A stretch of DNA of 15,612 bases. Origin: Kocuria sp. (lineage in GTDB: Bacteria > Actinomycetota > Actinomycetes > Actinomycetales > Micrococcaceae). The notes under the pieces are model-generated. The model did not search any database, was not told the origin of the DNA, and saw only the letters and a program-made list of their open reading frames with translations. Positions 7,698 through 15,047 of the stretch are shown here, in pieces. The position numbers and the translations under genes are program-made. The stretch covers positions 1-15,612 of the forward strand of contig JAKDKI010000017.1 of NCBI GenBank assembly GCA_030453435.1, written 5' to 3'. Position 1 is the stretch's first letter. Every line of letters begins with the position of its first letter.

Positions 7698-8201
7698 ATG
7701 CACTCATGCACCGAATCCGAGATCCGCAAGAGCTTCATCAACTGTTCCAAGGGCGCTTCACAGCGCATCAACATTCCGCAGGAACTGTTTAGCGTCGACT
7801 GGGAATCACAGGTTTTCCTCGGTTGGATCGACCCTAAGTCCCCACGCACCGGCTACGTAGTGGCCGAGACCGAGAATGGTCTGCGCGGGCTCGTCCTGGA
7901 GAAGAACCCCCACAAGGGCAAAAGCGGCGCCCGCATGTGTCAGATCTGTCTGACCTTGCACCCGGGCAGCGGGGTGTCCTTGGTGTCGATTCAGCGATCG
8001 AAGTCCACCAAGGACCGTTACAACACGGTGGGAACGTACCTCTGTTCCGATCTCGCGTGCAGCGACTACACCCGGGGCAAGAGGAAGCCGGAGGGTATCC
8101 GACAAATGGAGGAGACCATGACGCTCGAGGATCGAGTGGACCGGACTCTTACCAATATCCAGGGGCTGATCCAGCGCGTGGCCAGCGGCATGGAGAAGTA
8201 G
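7698..8201 (+). CDS. FBP-domain zinc protein (FusB/EF-G-binding C-terminal fold)
   Basis: The 167-residue protein has a treble-clef zinc site: CQIC (Cys81, Cys84) followed by TLHPGSGVSLVSIQR, then GTYLCSDLACSDY (Cys116, Cys121) and a basic RGKRKP. This is the signature of the FBP domain, which forms the C-terminal zinc module of FusB/FusC, proteins that bind elongation factor G and rescue it from fusidic acid. Chromosomal actinobacterial relatives are common and their role is not established. An EF-G or ribosome-related function is inferred, and resistance is not implied. The start at ATG 7698 has no ribosome site but a well-placed promoter, fitting leaderless expression. It converges on the ThrE gene with a 24-nt gap. 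Confidence 0.88.
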   Translation: MHSCTESEIRKSFINCSKGASQRINIPQELFSVDWESQVFLGWIDPKSPRTGYVVAETENGLRGLVLEKNPHKGKSGARMCQICLTLHPGSGVSLVSIQRSKSTKDRYNTVGTYLCSDLACSDYTRGKRKPEGIRQMEETMTLEDRVDRTLTNIQGLIQRVASGMEK

Positions 8202-8225
8202 TCCCCGCCGCCGGGCCTACCGGTG

Positions 8226-9575
8226 CTACTGGGTGAACGGTTTGGAGAAGATCGGGACCATGATGTCGCTGAAGTTCTCCTCGTCGGCCATCTCCTTGCG
8301 GAAGGCGCGATCCGGGTGATTGTGGGTGAACTGCTTGCGGCGGCTGGCCCACAGGGCCTCAGAAGCAAGGTACTGACCCAGGATGCCGCCCATGGACAGG
8401 CAGAACGCGGTGATGGTGGCTTCCAACAATGAATCATTAGCGCCGTCCATACCGAAGATCGTGCCCAGTACGCCCTGGTAGACCAACATTCCGGGGAACA
8501 GCGGCAAGAGGACGACCATCAGTGATGCGTTGGACGCCATATTGAGCGAGCGGGTGAGCACAACACACACGGCACCGGCAGCGGTTGATGCGACCAAGAT
8601 CGCTGCGTAGGAACTGATACCCGCAGTAGCCAGGGAAAGCATCAGGAGCATCACCACTCCCCCGAACAAGCCCAGTGCCGCGAGTTTCCACCCGCGGCCG
8701 CCGGATGCGAGGGCGAAGCCAGCCGACACCATCACGGCGCCGAGCACGGACAGGCCCCAGCGGGTTTCATCCATCTCGAGGGTCTCGATGAAGTTCATGT
8801 CCTCACCAAAGATCGGCTGCATCAGGTGGATCCCCAGTGTCACGCCAGCCACCAATCCGGCCGTACTCGTGACCACGTCCAAGATGCGGCCCGAGGCCGA
8901 GAGATACCAACCGGTGATGACATCGTGCACGGCACCATAAGCGGCGATACCCGCCAACCAGGCAGCAAGGGAGGCAACGATGCAGACCGCGGGCTGCGAC
9001 GTCGAAAAGAAAAGACCGGAAATGCACGCACCGATGACTGCGGTGAAACCGCCCGCGGCGAGACTGAAGATCGTTGGGGCCTGGGTGCGGGCGACCAGCG
9101 CGTAGATCGTATATACGGCAGCGGCAATGAAGGCAGCGCTGATGGTCGAGACGAGCCCGCCTCCCAGAATCAGGGAGAAGCCCACACCGAACATCGCGAA
9201 GCCCGTGGCAGTCAATCGATGGCCGATGACACGAGACTTGGCCGTGACTTCTTCCATCTCACGGATGGCTTCTTCGATGGTGAGCCGGCCCAAGATGAAT
9301 GACTCGAGAACCTCACCGGTCTCGGTGCGCAGACCGATGTCCAGCGTGCCCGGTTCGGATTCGAGTATCCGGGTACTGGGAGCATCGTCGGGCTCTTCCT
9401 GGTGACTGATGGTGACCTGGCCCAAGCTGACACTGACCGTCACGTTGGGCATCTCGGTCTTCTGGAAGATCGACAAGAGGGACTTGGTGGTACTGGCAGA
9501 TCCCGAGCCGCTTCGGATCAAAGCGTCCGCGATCAAAAAGGCGAGTTTATAAGCCGCCTGTTCAGTTGAAAGCAT
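8226..9575 (-). CDS. ThrE-family threonine/serine exporter
   Basis: The 449-residue protein has a soluble N-terminal domain (about 1-118) and about ten hydrophobic segments from residue 120 to 412, the architecture of ThrE-type exporters (fused DUF1212 and DUF3815 parts). Recognisable family features are TATGFAMFGVGFSLILGGG at the first membrane segment, HDVITGWYLSASGR (217-230) and LPLFPGMLVYQGV (357-369). Corynebacterium ThrE exports threonine and serine using the proton gradient; the substrate here is inferred from that family. It ends with a charged cytoplasmic tail. ATG 9575 has only a weak AGGGTGG 5 nt upstream; the same bases contain TAGGGT 6 nt before the ATG, so expression may be leaderless. 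Confidence 0.9.
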   Translation of the reverse strand: MLSTEQAAYKLAFLIADALIRSGSGSASTTKSLLSIFQKTEMPNVTVSVSLGQVTISHQEEPDDAPSTRILESEPGTLDIGLRTETGEVLESFILGRLTIEEAIREMEEVTAKSRVIGHRLTATGFAMFGVGFSLILGGGLVSTISAAFIAAAVYTIYALVARTQAPTIFSLAAGGFTAVIGACISGLFFSTSQPAVCIVASLAAWLAGIAAYGAVHDVITGWYLSASGRILDVVTSTAGLVAGVTLGIHLMQPIFGEDMNFIETLEMDETRWGLSVLGAVMVSAGFALASGGRGWKLAALGLFGGVVMLLMLSLATAGISSYAAILVASTAAGAVCVVLTRSLNMASNASLMVVLLPLFPGMLVYQGVLGTIFGMDGANDSLLEATITAFCLSMGGILGQYLASEALWASRRKQFTHNHPDRAFRKEMADEENFSDIMVPIFSKPFTQ

Positions 9576-9581
9576 TCGGCC

Positions 9582-9587
9582 ACCCTA
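9582..9587 (-). promoter_or_regulatory. Possible -10 element (TAGGGT) for the ThrE gene
   Basis: TAGGGT fits TANNNT and ends 6 nt before ATG 9575. The same bases could instead act as a weak Shine-Dalgarno sequence (AGGGTGG). No clear -35 is seen. Confidence 0.25.
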
Positions 9588-9724
9588 GCCTTGCTACTCG
9601 AGCGTACGCCAGCGGTGCTAGTCACGACAGATGAGTGTAATCCGCGTCATGGCGGGGATTTTGGGGGCTTGGGTGAGGTTGTTCACGGGAACGGCCGACC
9701 CGATACTTCCAGGTGGAGTATGAA

Positions 9725-9770
9725 GGGAGGCAACTGCAAAATCCTGGCTCGGATTTTGCCTTTGCCTCCC
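9725..9770 (-). terminator. Long hairpin downstream of dnaB
   Basis: GGGAGGCAA (9725-9733) pairs with TTGCCTCCC (9762-9770), and GCAAAATCC (9736-9744) pairs with GGATTTTGC (9751-9759). A 2-nt internal mismatch separates them and the loop is 6 nt (TGGCTC). It lies 57 nt beyond the dnaB stop on the minus strand, so a dnaB terminator is the simplest reading. The arms are bordered by ATGAA on both sides (9720-9724, 9771-9775). The rest of the 250-nt gap 9576-9826 shows no gene that I can support. Confidence 0.6.
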
Positions 9771-9826
9771 ATGAAACTTCAGCTGGTATTTACCTCACGT
9801 GTGACTGCGCAAGATACCCATCAGAT

Positions 9827-12223
9827 CTAGAACCCCTCCAACGCCATATTCGCAAACCGCGAGTAGTGGCCCTGGAACGCGACCACGATCGTCTTGGTGG
9901 GACCGTTACGGTGCTTCGCCACGATTACGTCCGCCTCACCGGCACGCGGGGACTCCTTGTCGTAGACATCCTCACGGTGCAGCAGGATCACCATGTCCGC
10001 GTCCTGCTCAATCGAGTTGTGAACGGTCACGCCATTGGCCACGAAGTTGTGCGCGCCAACCACGGTGGCATCGAAGACTTCCTCGACACCGTCATCCTCG
10101 ATGGACACGATGCGATCCCAGTAGAGATCATTCATCGCCATCATGTCTAAATCATGAGTGTCTAGCGCCGAGATGACGTCTTCGAGCCGAGATTGCAGCG
10201 GTCGGGTCATCGTCGCCGTTCCGCCGCCCGCCGCAGCGAATACAGAGGAATCTTCGGACGACGATCCTCGGTTTTCCAGAAAACTACGGACTTCATCCCA
10301 TGCGTTGTACATCCCGCCGGAGCTGGGAGCTGATTTCTCAGCCTTCGCAGCCCGTAAAGCAGAACGCAGCTGTGCCGCTGCCACCGCAGATTCACCATCC
10401 ACAGGAATCTGCTCCAGGAACATCAGCTGATCCTCGAACTCATCGATCGACACGACAGAAGCAGCAGCACCACGAGCTGTGGAAACTGTCCCCACGATCC
10501 CGAAACGCAACAGCAGGCGAGCCACGGCGTCGGCCGCCGCGGGCGACGTCGTCGTCAAAGAAACCTCGCCGCATTCTGCGGAACCCGCTTCCGAAACCGA
10601 ACCAGAAGCGGACCATGCCGAGCTCAGCAGCAACCGCACCTGATCCTTGGGCAGCCCAAACACGGACACCGGCACGGTCGAGAGCCCAGCCAACTGAGCG
10701 CCCAATGCCGACACCTCAGCATCATTCATGGCCGCAGAAGAAACGGGCGCCCCCACATGCCGCGGGATACCCAACCGATCCCCCACACCAAGGTCGCCCA
10801 GAGCCCGCCAGCCCGCGTACGTGAAGAACTTGTGGTTCGCCGTCGCCCGCACCTCGCGCCCGGACGCCAGACGCAACCGGAGGACGGGCTTCACACCGGT
10901 GGAGAACACGTGCGTCATCGGTCGCTGCACGTAACGCAGGTCGTCCGCGAGCGCCCATACGGGCACATCCTTCTCGCCCGACTCGTACAGCTCACGCATG
11001 GTCGTCTCCGCGCCCGTGTCCGCGCGCAGAATCCGGGTGTCGCCGGTCAGGCAACCCGATTCGCGCAGGTCACTCACCTGCGGCTTCTTGTCCGTGCGCT
11101 GTTCGGAGCCACGGTTCAGCTGGGACAGCGCGATGACCGGGACTTCGAGCTCCTTGGCCAGCAGCTTGAGCGCGCGGGAGAACTCGGAGACCTCTTGCTG
11201 TCGGGACTCGACCTTCTTGCCGGAGCTCATGAGCTGCAGGTAGTCGAGCACCACGAGCTTCAGGTCGTGCTTCTGCTTCAAACGCCGGCACTTCGCGCGG
11301 ATCTCCATGAGCGACATGTTCGGCGAATCGTCGATGAACAGCGGCGCCGAGTCCATCTTGCCCATGATCTGCGCGATCTTGGCCCACTGCTCGTCCTGCA
11401 ACGTACCGGCGCGCAGGTCCTGCATCTGCAGGGTGCCCTCAGCCGCGAGCAGACGCATGGCGATCTCGTTGCGGCTCATTTCCAGCGAGAAGATCACGGA
11501 CGTCATGTTGTGTTTAATCGACGCCGAGCGCGCGATGTCCAGCGCGAACGTCGACTTACCCATGGCAGGACGCGCCGCGATCACGATCATCTGACCGCCC
11601 TGGAAACCGTGCGTCAGCTCGTCCAGCTCGATGAACCCGGTGGGCACGCCCTGCATGCCCTCGCGGTTACCGGCCGCTTCGATCTCGTCCACGGCGGATT
11701 CCATGACCTCGCTGAGCACCACGTAGTCCTCGGACGTGCGCCGCTCGGCCACCTGATAAATCTCGCCCTGGGCCTCGTTGACGATGTCATCGACTTCGCC
11801 GTCCTGCGAGTACCCCAGCTGCGCGATCTTGGTACCGGCCTCCACCAACCGCCGCAGCACCGCACGCTCGCGCACGATCTCAGCGTAGAAACCCGCATTG
11901 GCCGCGGTCGGTACGGACGCGATCAGCGAGTGCAGGTACGCCACGCCACCGATGCGTTCGATCTCACCGCGCTTGGTGAGCTCGTCGCCCACGGTGATTG
12001 CATCGGCGGGTTCGCCGCGCCCGTACAGGGAGATCACGGCGTCGTAAACGGATTCGTGCGCCGGCTTGTAGAAATCCACTCCGCGCAGCACTTCCACCAC
12101 GTCCGCAATGGCGTCCTTGGAGAGCAGCATGCCGCCCAGCACCGACTGCTCCGCCACGTTGTCATGCGGCAGCGAGCGCCCGTACTCCTCGCGCGATCCG
12201 GACGTGTATTCCGACACCCTCAC
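9827..12223 (-). CDS. dnaB: Replicative DNA helicase DnaB with an in-frame intein
   Basis: The 798-residue precursor loads and drives the replication fork helicase after protein splicing. Residues 1-160 form the N-terminal (primase-interacting) domain and about 180-390 the first part of the RecA-like motor. The motor has Walker A ARPAMGKST (217-225), FSLEMS (245-250), Walker B LVVLDYLQLM (323-332) and SQLNRGSEQR (367-376). An intein occupies 391-736, and the C-extein 737-798 resumes with SIEQDADMVILLHRED and ends FANMALEGF. The spliced product would be 452 residues, normal for DnaB. GTG 12223 lies after GAGGA (10 nt) and GGAAG (3 nt); an in-frame GTG at 12217 is an alternative. The 185-nt upstream gap holds no clear minus-strand promoter. 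The long opposite-strand ORF is a shadow. Confidence 0.96.
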   Translation of the reverse strand: MRVSEYTSGSREEYGRSLPHDNVAEQSVLGGMLLSKDAIADVVEVLRGVDFYKPAHESVYDAVISLYGRGEPADAITVGDELTKRGEIERIGGVAYLHSLIASVPTAANAGFYAEIVRERAVLRRLVEAGTKIAQLGYSQDGEVDDIVNEAQGEIYQVAERRTSEDYVVLSEVMESAVDEIEAAGNREGMQGVPTGFIELDELTHGFQGGQMIVIAARPAMGKSTFALDIARSASIKHNMTSVIFSLEMSRNEIAMRLLAAEGTLQMQDLRAGTLQDEQWAKIAQIMGKMDSAPLFIDDSPNMSLMEIRAKCRRLKQKHDLKLVVLDYLQLMSSGKKVESRQQEVSEFSRALKLLAKELEVPVIALSQLNRGSEQRTDKKPQVSDLRESGCLTGDTRILRADTGAETTMRELYESGEKDVPVWALADDLRYVQRPMTHVFSTGVKPVLRLRLASGREVRATANHKFFTYAGWRALGDLGVGDRLGIPRHVGAPVSSAAMNDAEVSALGAQLAGLSTVPVSVFGLPKDQVRLLLSSAWSASGSVSEAGSAECGEVSLTTTSPAAADAVARLLLRFGIVGTVSTARGAAASVVSIDEFEDQLMFLEQIPVDGESAVAAAQLRSALRAAKAEKSAPSSGGMYNAWDEVRSFLENRGSSSEDSSVFAAAGGGTATMTRPLQSRLEDVISALDTHDLDMMAMNDLYWDRIVSIEDDGVEEVFDATVVGAHNFVANGVTVHNSIEQDADMVILLHREDVYDKESPRAGEADVIVAKHRNGPTKTIVVAFQGHYSRFANMALEGF
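10016..11053 (-). mobile_element. Intein in DnaB, splicing-competent with degenerate LAGLIDADG endonuclease
   Basis: The 346-residue intein lies between ESG and SIEQ of DnaB, the insertion point of the well-known Synechocystis DnaB intein. Splicing residues are all present: Cys391 at the first position (CLTGDT, block A), Thr461 and His464 (ATANHKF, block B), block F near 703-728 (RIVSIEDDGVEEVFDATVVG), and penultimate His735, terminal Asn736 and +1 Ser737. Residues about 500-640 align by eye with a LAGLIDADG endonuclease. In the first motif LGAQLAGLS, Leu514 stands where the catalytic Asp of a GDG sequence is expected. In the second, SAWSASGS, Ser540 stands where the Asp of an ATDG sequence is expected. 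The endonuclease is therefore probably dead while splicing remains. Confidence 0.9.
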
Positions 12224-12368
12224 TCACTTCCATTCCTCAAAGACTGCGCTCCATTGTCGCACTGTGCCACGACACGGATAACACGCGTTCGCCAAGGGGG
12301 ACCACGACGCCGCTCACCCCCTGGAAACTCCCGGGTTCCGCCTGTAGATTTGTTCCGTTTTATACCTC

Positions 12369-12387
12369 GCGGCGCATCGAACGCCGC
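12369..12387 (+). repeat. GC-rich hairpin in the CNNM-operon leader
   Basis: GCGGCG (12369-12374) pairs with CGCCGC (12382-12387) around a 7-nt loop. It lies just after a TATACC -10-like element (12361-12366) and before a short open frame beginning at 12409. It may be an RNA leader structure. The promoter assignment is weak, with no good -35. Confidence 0.35.
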
Positions 12388-12408
12388 CCGCACCAAGATA
12401 CGGAGATC

Positions 12409-12480
12409 ATGAGCGCCCCTAGCGACGCCCCCTGTAAAAGACCCGGTTTTCTGAGTTGTAGCCAGGGGTGGTGGAGCTAG
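12409..12480 (+). CDS. Possible 23-residue leader peptide upstream of the first CNNM gene
   Basis: A short frame runs from ATG 12409 (GGAG 3 nt upstream, a short spacing) to TAG 12478-12480. The product begins MSAPSDAP, contains two cysteines and ends GWWS. Its stop codon shares the G at 12480 with a GTG start codon of the CNNM frame (sequence TAGTG), which is a typical translational-coupling geometry. Whether it is translated is unknown; chance is possible at this length. Confidence 0.3.
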   Translation: MSAPSDAPCKRPGFLSCSQGWWS

Positions 12481-13907
12481 TGGAAGTCGTCTCCATCATC
12501 GTCGGACTCGTGCTGATCGCAGCGTGCGGCGCCTTTGTGGCCGCCGAGTTCTCCCTCATCACCGTCAATCGCAATGACGTAGAAGCCGCCGCCAAGACCG
12601 GCGACCGCCGTTCCCAGGGTGTGCTGAAGGGTATGAAGACCCTGTCCACCCAGCTCTCGGGAGCGCAGCTGGGCATCACCGTGACCAACCTGGGCATCGG
12701 ATTCCTCGCGGAGCCGGCCATCGCCGCCCTGATTACAGGCCCGCTCACCGACGCCGGTCTGTCACCGGTCGCGGCCCGCTCCACCTCCATCACACTGGCC
12801 CTGGTGCTGGCCACCGGCCTGACCATGATCTTCGGCGAGCTGGTCCCCAAGAACTTGGCGATCGCCAAGCCGTTGGCCACAGCCAAAGCAGTAGTCGGGT
12901 TCCAGCGCGGCTTCACCAAGGTGCTGGGCTGGCCCATCCGGCTGTTCAACAACAACGCCAATAAGATCGTCCGTGCTCTGGGCGTCGAGCCGCAGGAGGA
13001 GCTGGCGTCGACCCGCTCCCCCGAGGAACTCGCAGGCCTGGTCCGCCACTCCGCCAATCAGGGCGCCCTGGCATCCCAGACCGCGGAGCTCGTGGAACGT
13101 TCGTTCGCGTTCGGTGACCGCCGCGCGCACGACGTGATGACCCCGCGCGGTCAGATGGTCACTCTCTCCCCGGACAACACCGTGCGCGATCTGCTGCGCG
13201 AGTCCAAGGCCACCGGCTTCTCCCGCTTCCCGGTGCTGCACGACGACAAGGAACACGTTCTGGGCCAGGTGCACGTACGCCAGGCCCTGGCCGTGCCCTA
13301 CGCCCAGCGTGAGTCCGTGACGGTGGACCAGATCATGGGCGAGGCCCGCTTTGTCCCGGACACCGTGGAACTCGATGACCTCATGGACGTCCTGCGCACC
13401 GGTGCCCTGCAGATGACGCTGCTCGTGGACGAATTCGGCGACATCGCCGGACTGGTCACCCTGGAGGACCTCGTGGAGGAACTCGTGGGTGAGGTGCGAG
13501 ACGAGCACGATCCCCAGGACGAGCCCCACGCCGAACAGCACGACGACGTCTGGACCTTCTCCGCCGCCCTGCGCCCGGACGAAGCCAGCCAACACCTGGG
13601 CGTCACGGTCCCCGAGCACGAGGACTACGAAACCCTGGCCGGCCTCATCAACCTGGACCTGGGCCGCCTGGCCGAGGTCGGTGACACCGTAACGGTCGAA
13701 TCCGATCCGGAACCCGGTGAGGATCCCGCGCTCATCACGTTCGAGGTCATCGATCTGGACGAGCACCGCATCACCGAACTGACCGCCCGCGTGAGCGAGC
13801 TGCCATCGGAGGATGAGAGCAAGCCCGAGGACCAGGAGCACACCGCGAAGGCCACCGACCACCGCGAGGCCCCCAGCGGCGTCGTCGACCAGGAGGAGAA
13901 CCGATGA
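12468..13907 (+). CDS. CNNM/TlyC ('hemolysin')-family membrane protein with CBS pair and CorC_HlyC domain
   Basis: The 479-residue protein (from GTG 12468) has an N-terminal DUF21/CNNM membrane domain (about 5-185) with the family features GAFVAAEFSL, LSGAQLGITVTNLGIGF and GELVPKNLA. A CBS-domain pair follows (about 222-345; HDVMTPR, RFPVLHDD, VTLEDLVEELVGEV). Then comes a CorC_HlyC domain (about 358-432) and an acidic, polar tail. Relatives act in Mg2+/Co2+ homeostasis or efflux; 'hemolysin' is a historical name. The start is uncertain: GTGs at 12468, 12471 and 12480 are in frame. The last overlaps the stop of a possible leader peptide, and AGGGG lies at 12464-12468. It overlaps the next gene by 4 nt. 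Confidence 0.92.
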   Translation: MVELVEVVSIIVGLVLIAACGAFVAAEFSLITVNRNDVEAAAKTGDRRSQGVLKGMKTLSTQLSGAQLGITVTNLGIGFLAEPAIAALITGPLTDAGLSPVAARSTSITLALVLATGLTMIFGELVPKNLAIAKPLATAKAVVGFQRGFTKVLGWPIRLFNNNANKIVRALGVEPQEELASTRSPEELAGLVRHSANQGALASQTAELVERSFAFGDRRAHDVMTPRGQMVTLSPDNTVRDLLRESKATGFSRFPVLHDDKEHVLGQVHVRQALAVPYAQRESVTVDQIMGEARFVPDTVELDDLMDVLRTGALQMTLLVDEFGDIAGLVTLEDLVEELVGEVRDEHDPQDEPHAEQHDDVWTFSAALRPDEASQHLGVTVPEHEDYETLAGLINLDLGRLAEVGDTVTVESDPEPGEDPALITFEVIDLDEHRITELTARVSELPSEDESKPEDQEHTAKATDHREAPSGVVDQEENR

Positions 13908-14950
13908 GCGACCTCGCCGGACTGCTGCTCACCGTGGTGCTGCTGGCAGGCAACGCATTTTTCGTGGGCGCGGAATTCGCGCTGATCTCCGCGCGCCGCA
14001 CCGTGATCGAACCCAAGGCGCTCGAGGGAAAGTGGGCCGCCAAGGTCACCCTCAAGGCCATGGAGAACGTCTCCCTCATGATGGCCGGCGCACAGCTGGG
14101 CATCACCATTTGCACCCTGGCGCTCGGCGCGATCAGTGAACCGGCCATCGCGCACCTGCTCGAGGTGCCGTTCGCCGCCATCGGCGTGCCCGAGTCGCTA
14201 CAGCACCCGATTGCCTTCGCGATCGCGCTGTCCATGGTCACCTACTTGCACGTGGTGATCGGCGAGATGGTTCCCAAGAACATCGCGCTGGCCACCCCCG
14301 AACGCAGCGCGCTGGTCCTCGGACCCATCCTGGTGGGCGTGGTCACCGTGCTGCGCCCGCTGCTGTGGGCCATGAACGGAATCGGCAACCTCATCCTGCG
14401 CCTGATGCGCGTCCAGCCCAAGAACGAGGTCACCTCGGTCTTCACCCGTGACGAGGTGGCCGCCCTGGTCGCCGAATCACGCCACGGCGGGCTGCTGGAA
14501 GCCAACGACGAGCGCCTGCTCCTGGGCGCCCTGACCTTCGAGGAACGCAGCGTCAACGGCATCCTGATCCCCATGAGCAAGGTGACGTGCCTGCCCTCCG
14601 GCGTGACCACGGCGCAGGCCGAGATCATCGCCGCGGACAGTTACTCGCGCTTCCCGATGCTCGCCCGCGACGGCTCGCTCGCCGGGTACGTGCACATCAA
14701 GGACCTCATCGAAGAGGACGACGCCGCTCGCGACCTTCCCATCGAGGCCTCCCAGGTGCGCGCGCTGCCCCGCATCGACGCGGACATGCCGCTGCGTCAG
14801 GCGCTGACCATCATGCAGAACTCGGGCGCCCACCTGGGCGCCGTGATCTCACCGGACGGTCATGTGGACGGCATCGTGACGCTCGAGGACATGCTCGAGG
14901 AGCTGGTGGGTCAGATTCGCGACGACAGCCGCATGATTCGCGAGGCTTAA
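13904..14950 (+). CDS. CNNM/TlyC-family membrane protein with CBS pair, no CorC_HlyC domain
   Basis: The 348-residue paralogue of its upstream neighbour has a DUF21/CNNM domain (about 1-180) with GNAFFVGAEFALI, MMAGAQLGITICTLALGA and GEMVPKNIA. A CBS pair follows (about 215-340; ILIPMSKV, YSRFPMLARD, VTLEDMLEELVGQI). It stops soon after the second CBS domain, so the CorC_HlyC domain of the first protein is absent; this short form is common for the second member of such pairs. ATG 13904 overlaps the upstream TGA (ATGA), with AGGAGGA 6 nt before it. The two are thus translationally coupled and may form a hetero-oligomer (inference). Divalent-cation transport or homeostasis is the likely role. 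Confidence 0.92.
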   Translation: MSDLAGLLLTVVLLAGNAFFVGAEFALISARRTVIEPKALEGKWAAKVTLKAMENVSLMMAGAQLGITICTLALGAISEPAIAHLLEVPFAAIGVPESLQHPIAFAIALSMVTYLHVVIGEMVPKNIALATPERSALVLGPILVGVVTVLRPLLWAMNGIGNLILRLMRVQPKNEVTSVFTRDEVAALVAESRHGGLLEANDERLLLGALTFEERSVNGILIPMSKVTCLPSGVTTAQAEIIAADSYSRFPMLARDGSLAGYVHIKDLIEEDDAARDLPIEASQVRALPRIDADMPLRQALTIMQNSGAHLGAVISPDGHVDGIVTLEDMLEELVGQIRDDSRMIREA

Positions 14951-14954
14951 CGAA

Positions 14955-14996
14955 ACACGCTGTCCACGGGTTGTGGAAAACCTGTGGACAGCGTGT
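14955..14996 (+). terminator. 18-bp stem-loop downstream of the CNNM pair
   Basis: Bases 14955-14972 pair with 14979-14996 (core CACGCTGTCCAC / GTGGACAGCGTG plus GGGTT / AACCT with one G-T), leaving a 6-nt loop GTGGAA. It starts 5 nt after the TAA at 14948-14950. It is an obvious intrinsic-type terminator without a T-tract, and its arms also contain DnaA-box-like TGTCCAC/GTGGACA. Confidence 0.65.
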
Positions 14997-15047
14997 GGAA
15001 CACGCCGTGCAAACTTGTGCACGGATTGTGGATGGATCTGTGGATAA
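14960..15047. other. Cluster of DnaA-box-like motifs
   Basis: The 9-mer TGTGGATAA (15039-15047) is the exact complement of the DnaA box TTATCCACA. Same-orientation relatives lie at 14972-14980 (TGTGGAAAA), 14983-14991 (TGTGGACAG), 14994-15002 (TGTGGAACA) and 15027-15035 (TGTGGATGG), with an inverted CTGTCCACG at 14960-14968. A 7-bp hairpin CCGTGCA/TGCACGG (15005-15024) sits among them. No dnaA or dnaN and no AT-rich unwinding region is nearby, so a DnaA-binding or titration site is likelier than oriC. Confidence 0.5.
15005..15024. repeat. 7-bp inverted repeat within the DnaA-box cluster
   Basis: CCGTGCA (15005-15011) and TGCACGG (15018-15024) are perfect complements around AACTTG. On the minus strand it lies about 24 nt beyond the stop of the small membrane gene at 15048, so it could serve as that gene's terminator. 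Confidence 0.4.

Noticed and set aside
10016..11053. Independent gene or insertion sequence inside dnaB
   Set aside because: The segment is in frame with both halves of DnaB, has no terminal inverted repeats or target duplications, and carries protein-splicing motifs at both ends.
10757..12412. 551-residue open frame on plus opposite dnaB
   Set aside because: It is a shadow of the GC-rich dnaB frame. Its translation is rich in His, Arg, Val and Leu with no family motif, while the opposite strand is an unmistakable DnaB.
12762..13862. 366-residue open frame on minus opposite the first CNNM gene
   Set aside because: It is an antisense shadow with repetitive Gly/Val/His composition and no motifs; the plus strand encodes a clear CNNM protein.
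14951..15047. Chromosomal origin of replication (oriC)
   Set aside because: The DnaA-box-like motifs are suggestive, but dnaA, dnaN and rpmH are absent, no AT-rich unwinding region is seen, and the flanking genes do not diverge from it as expected at an origin.
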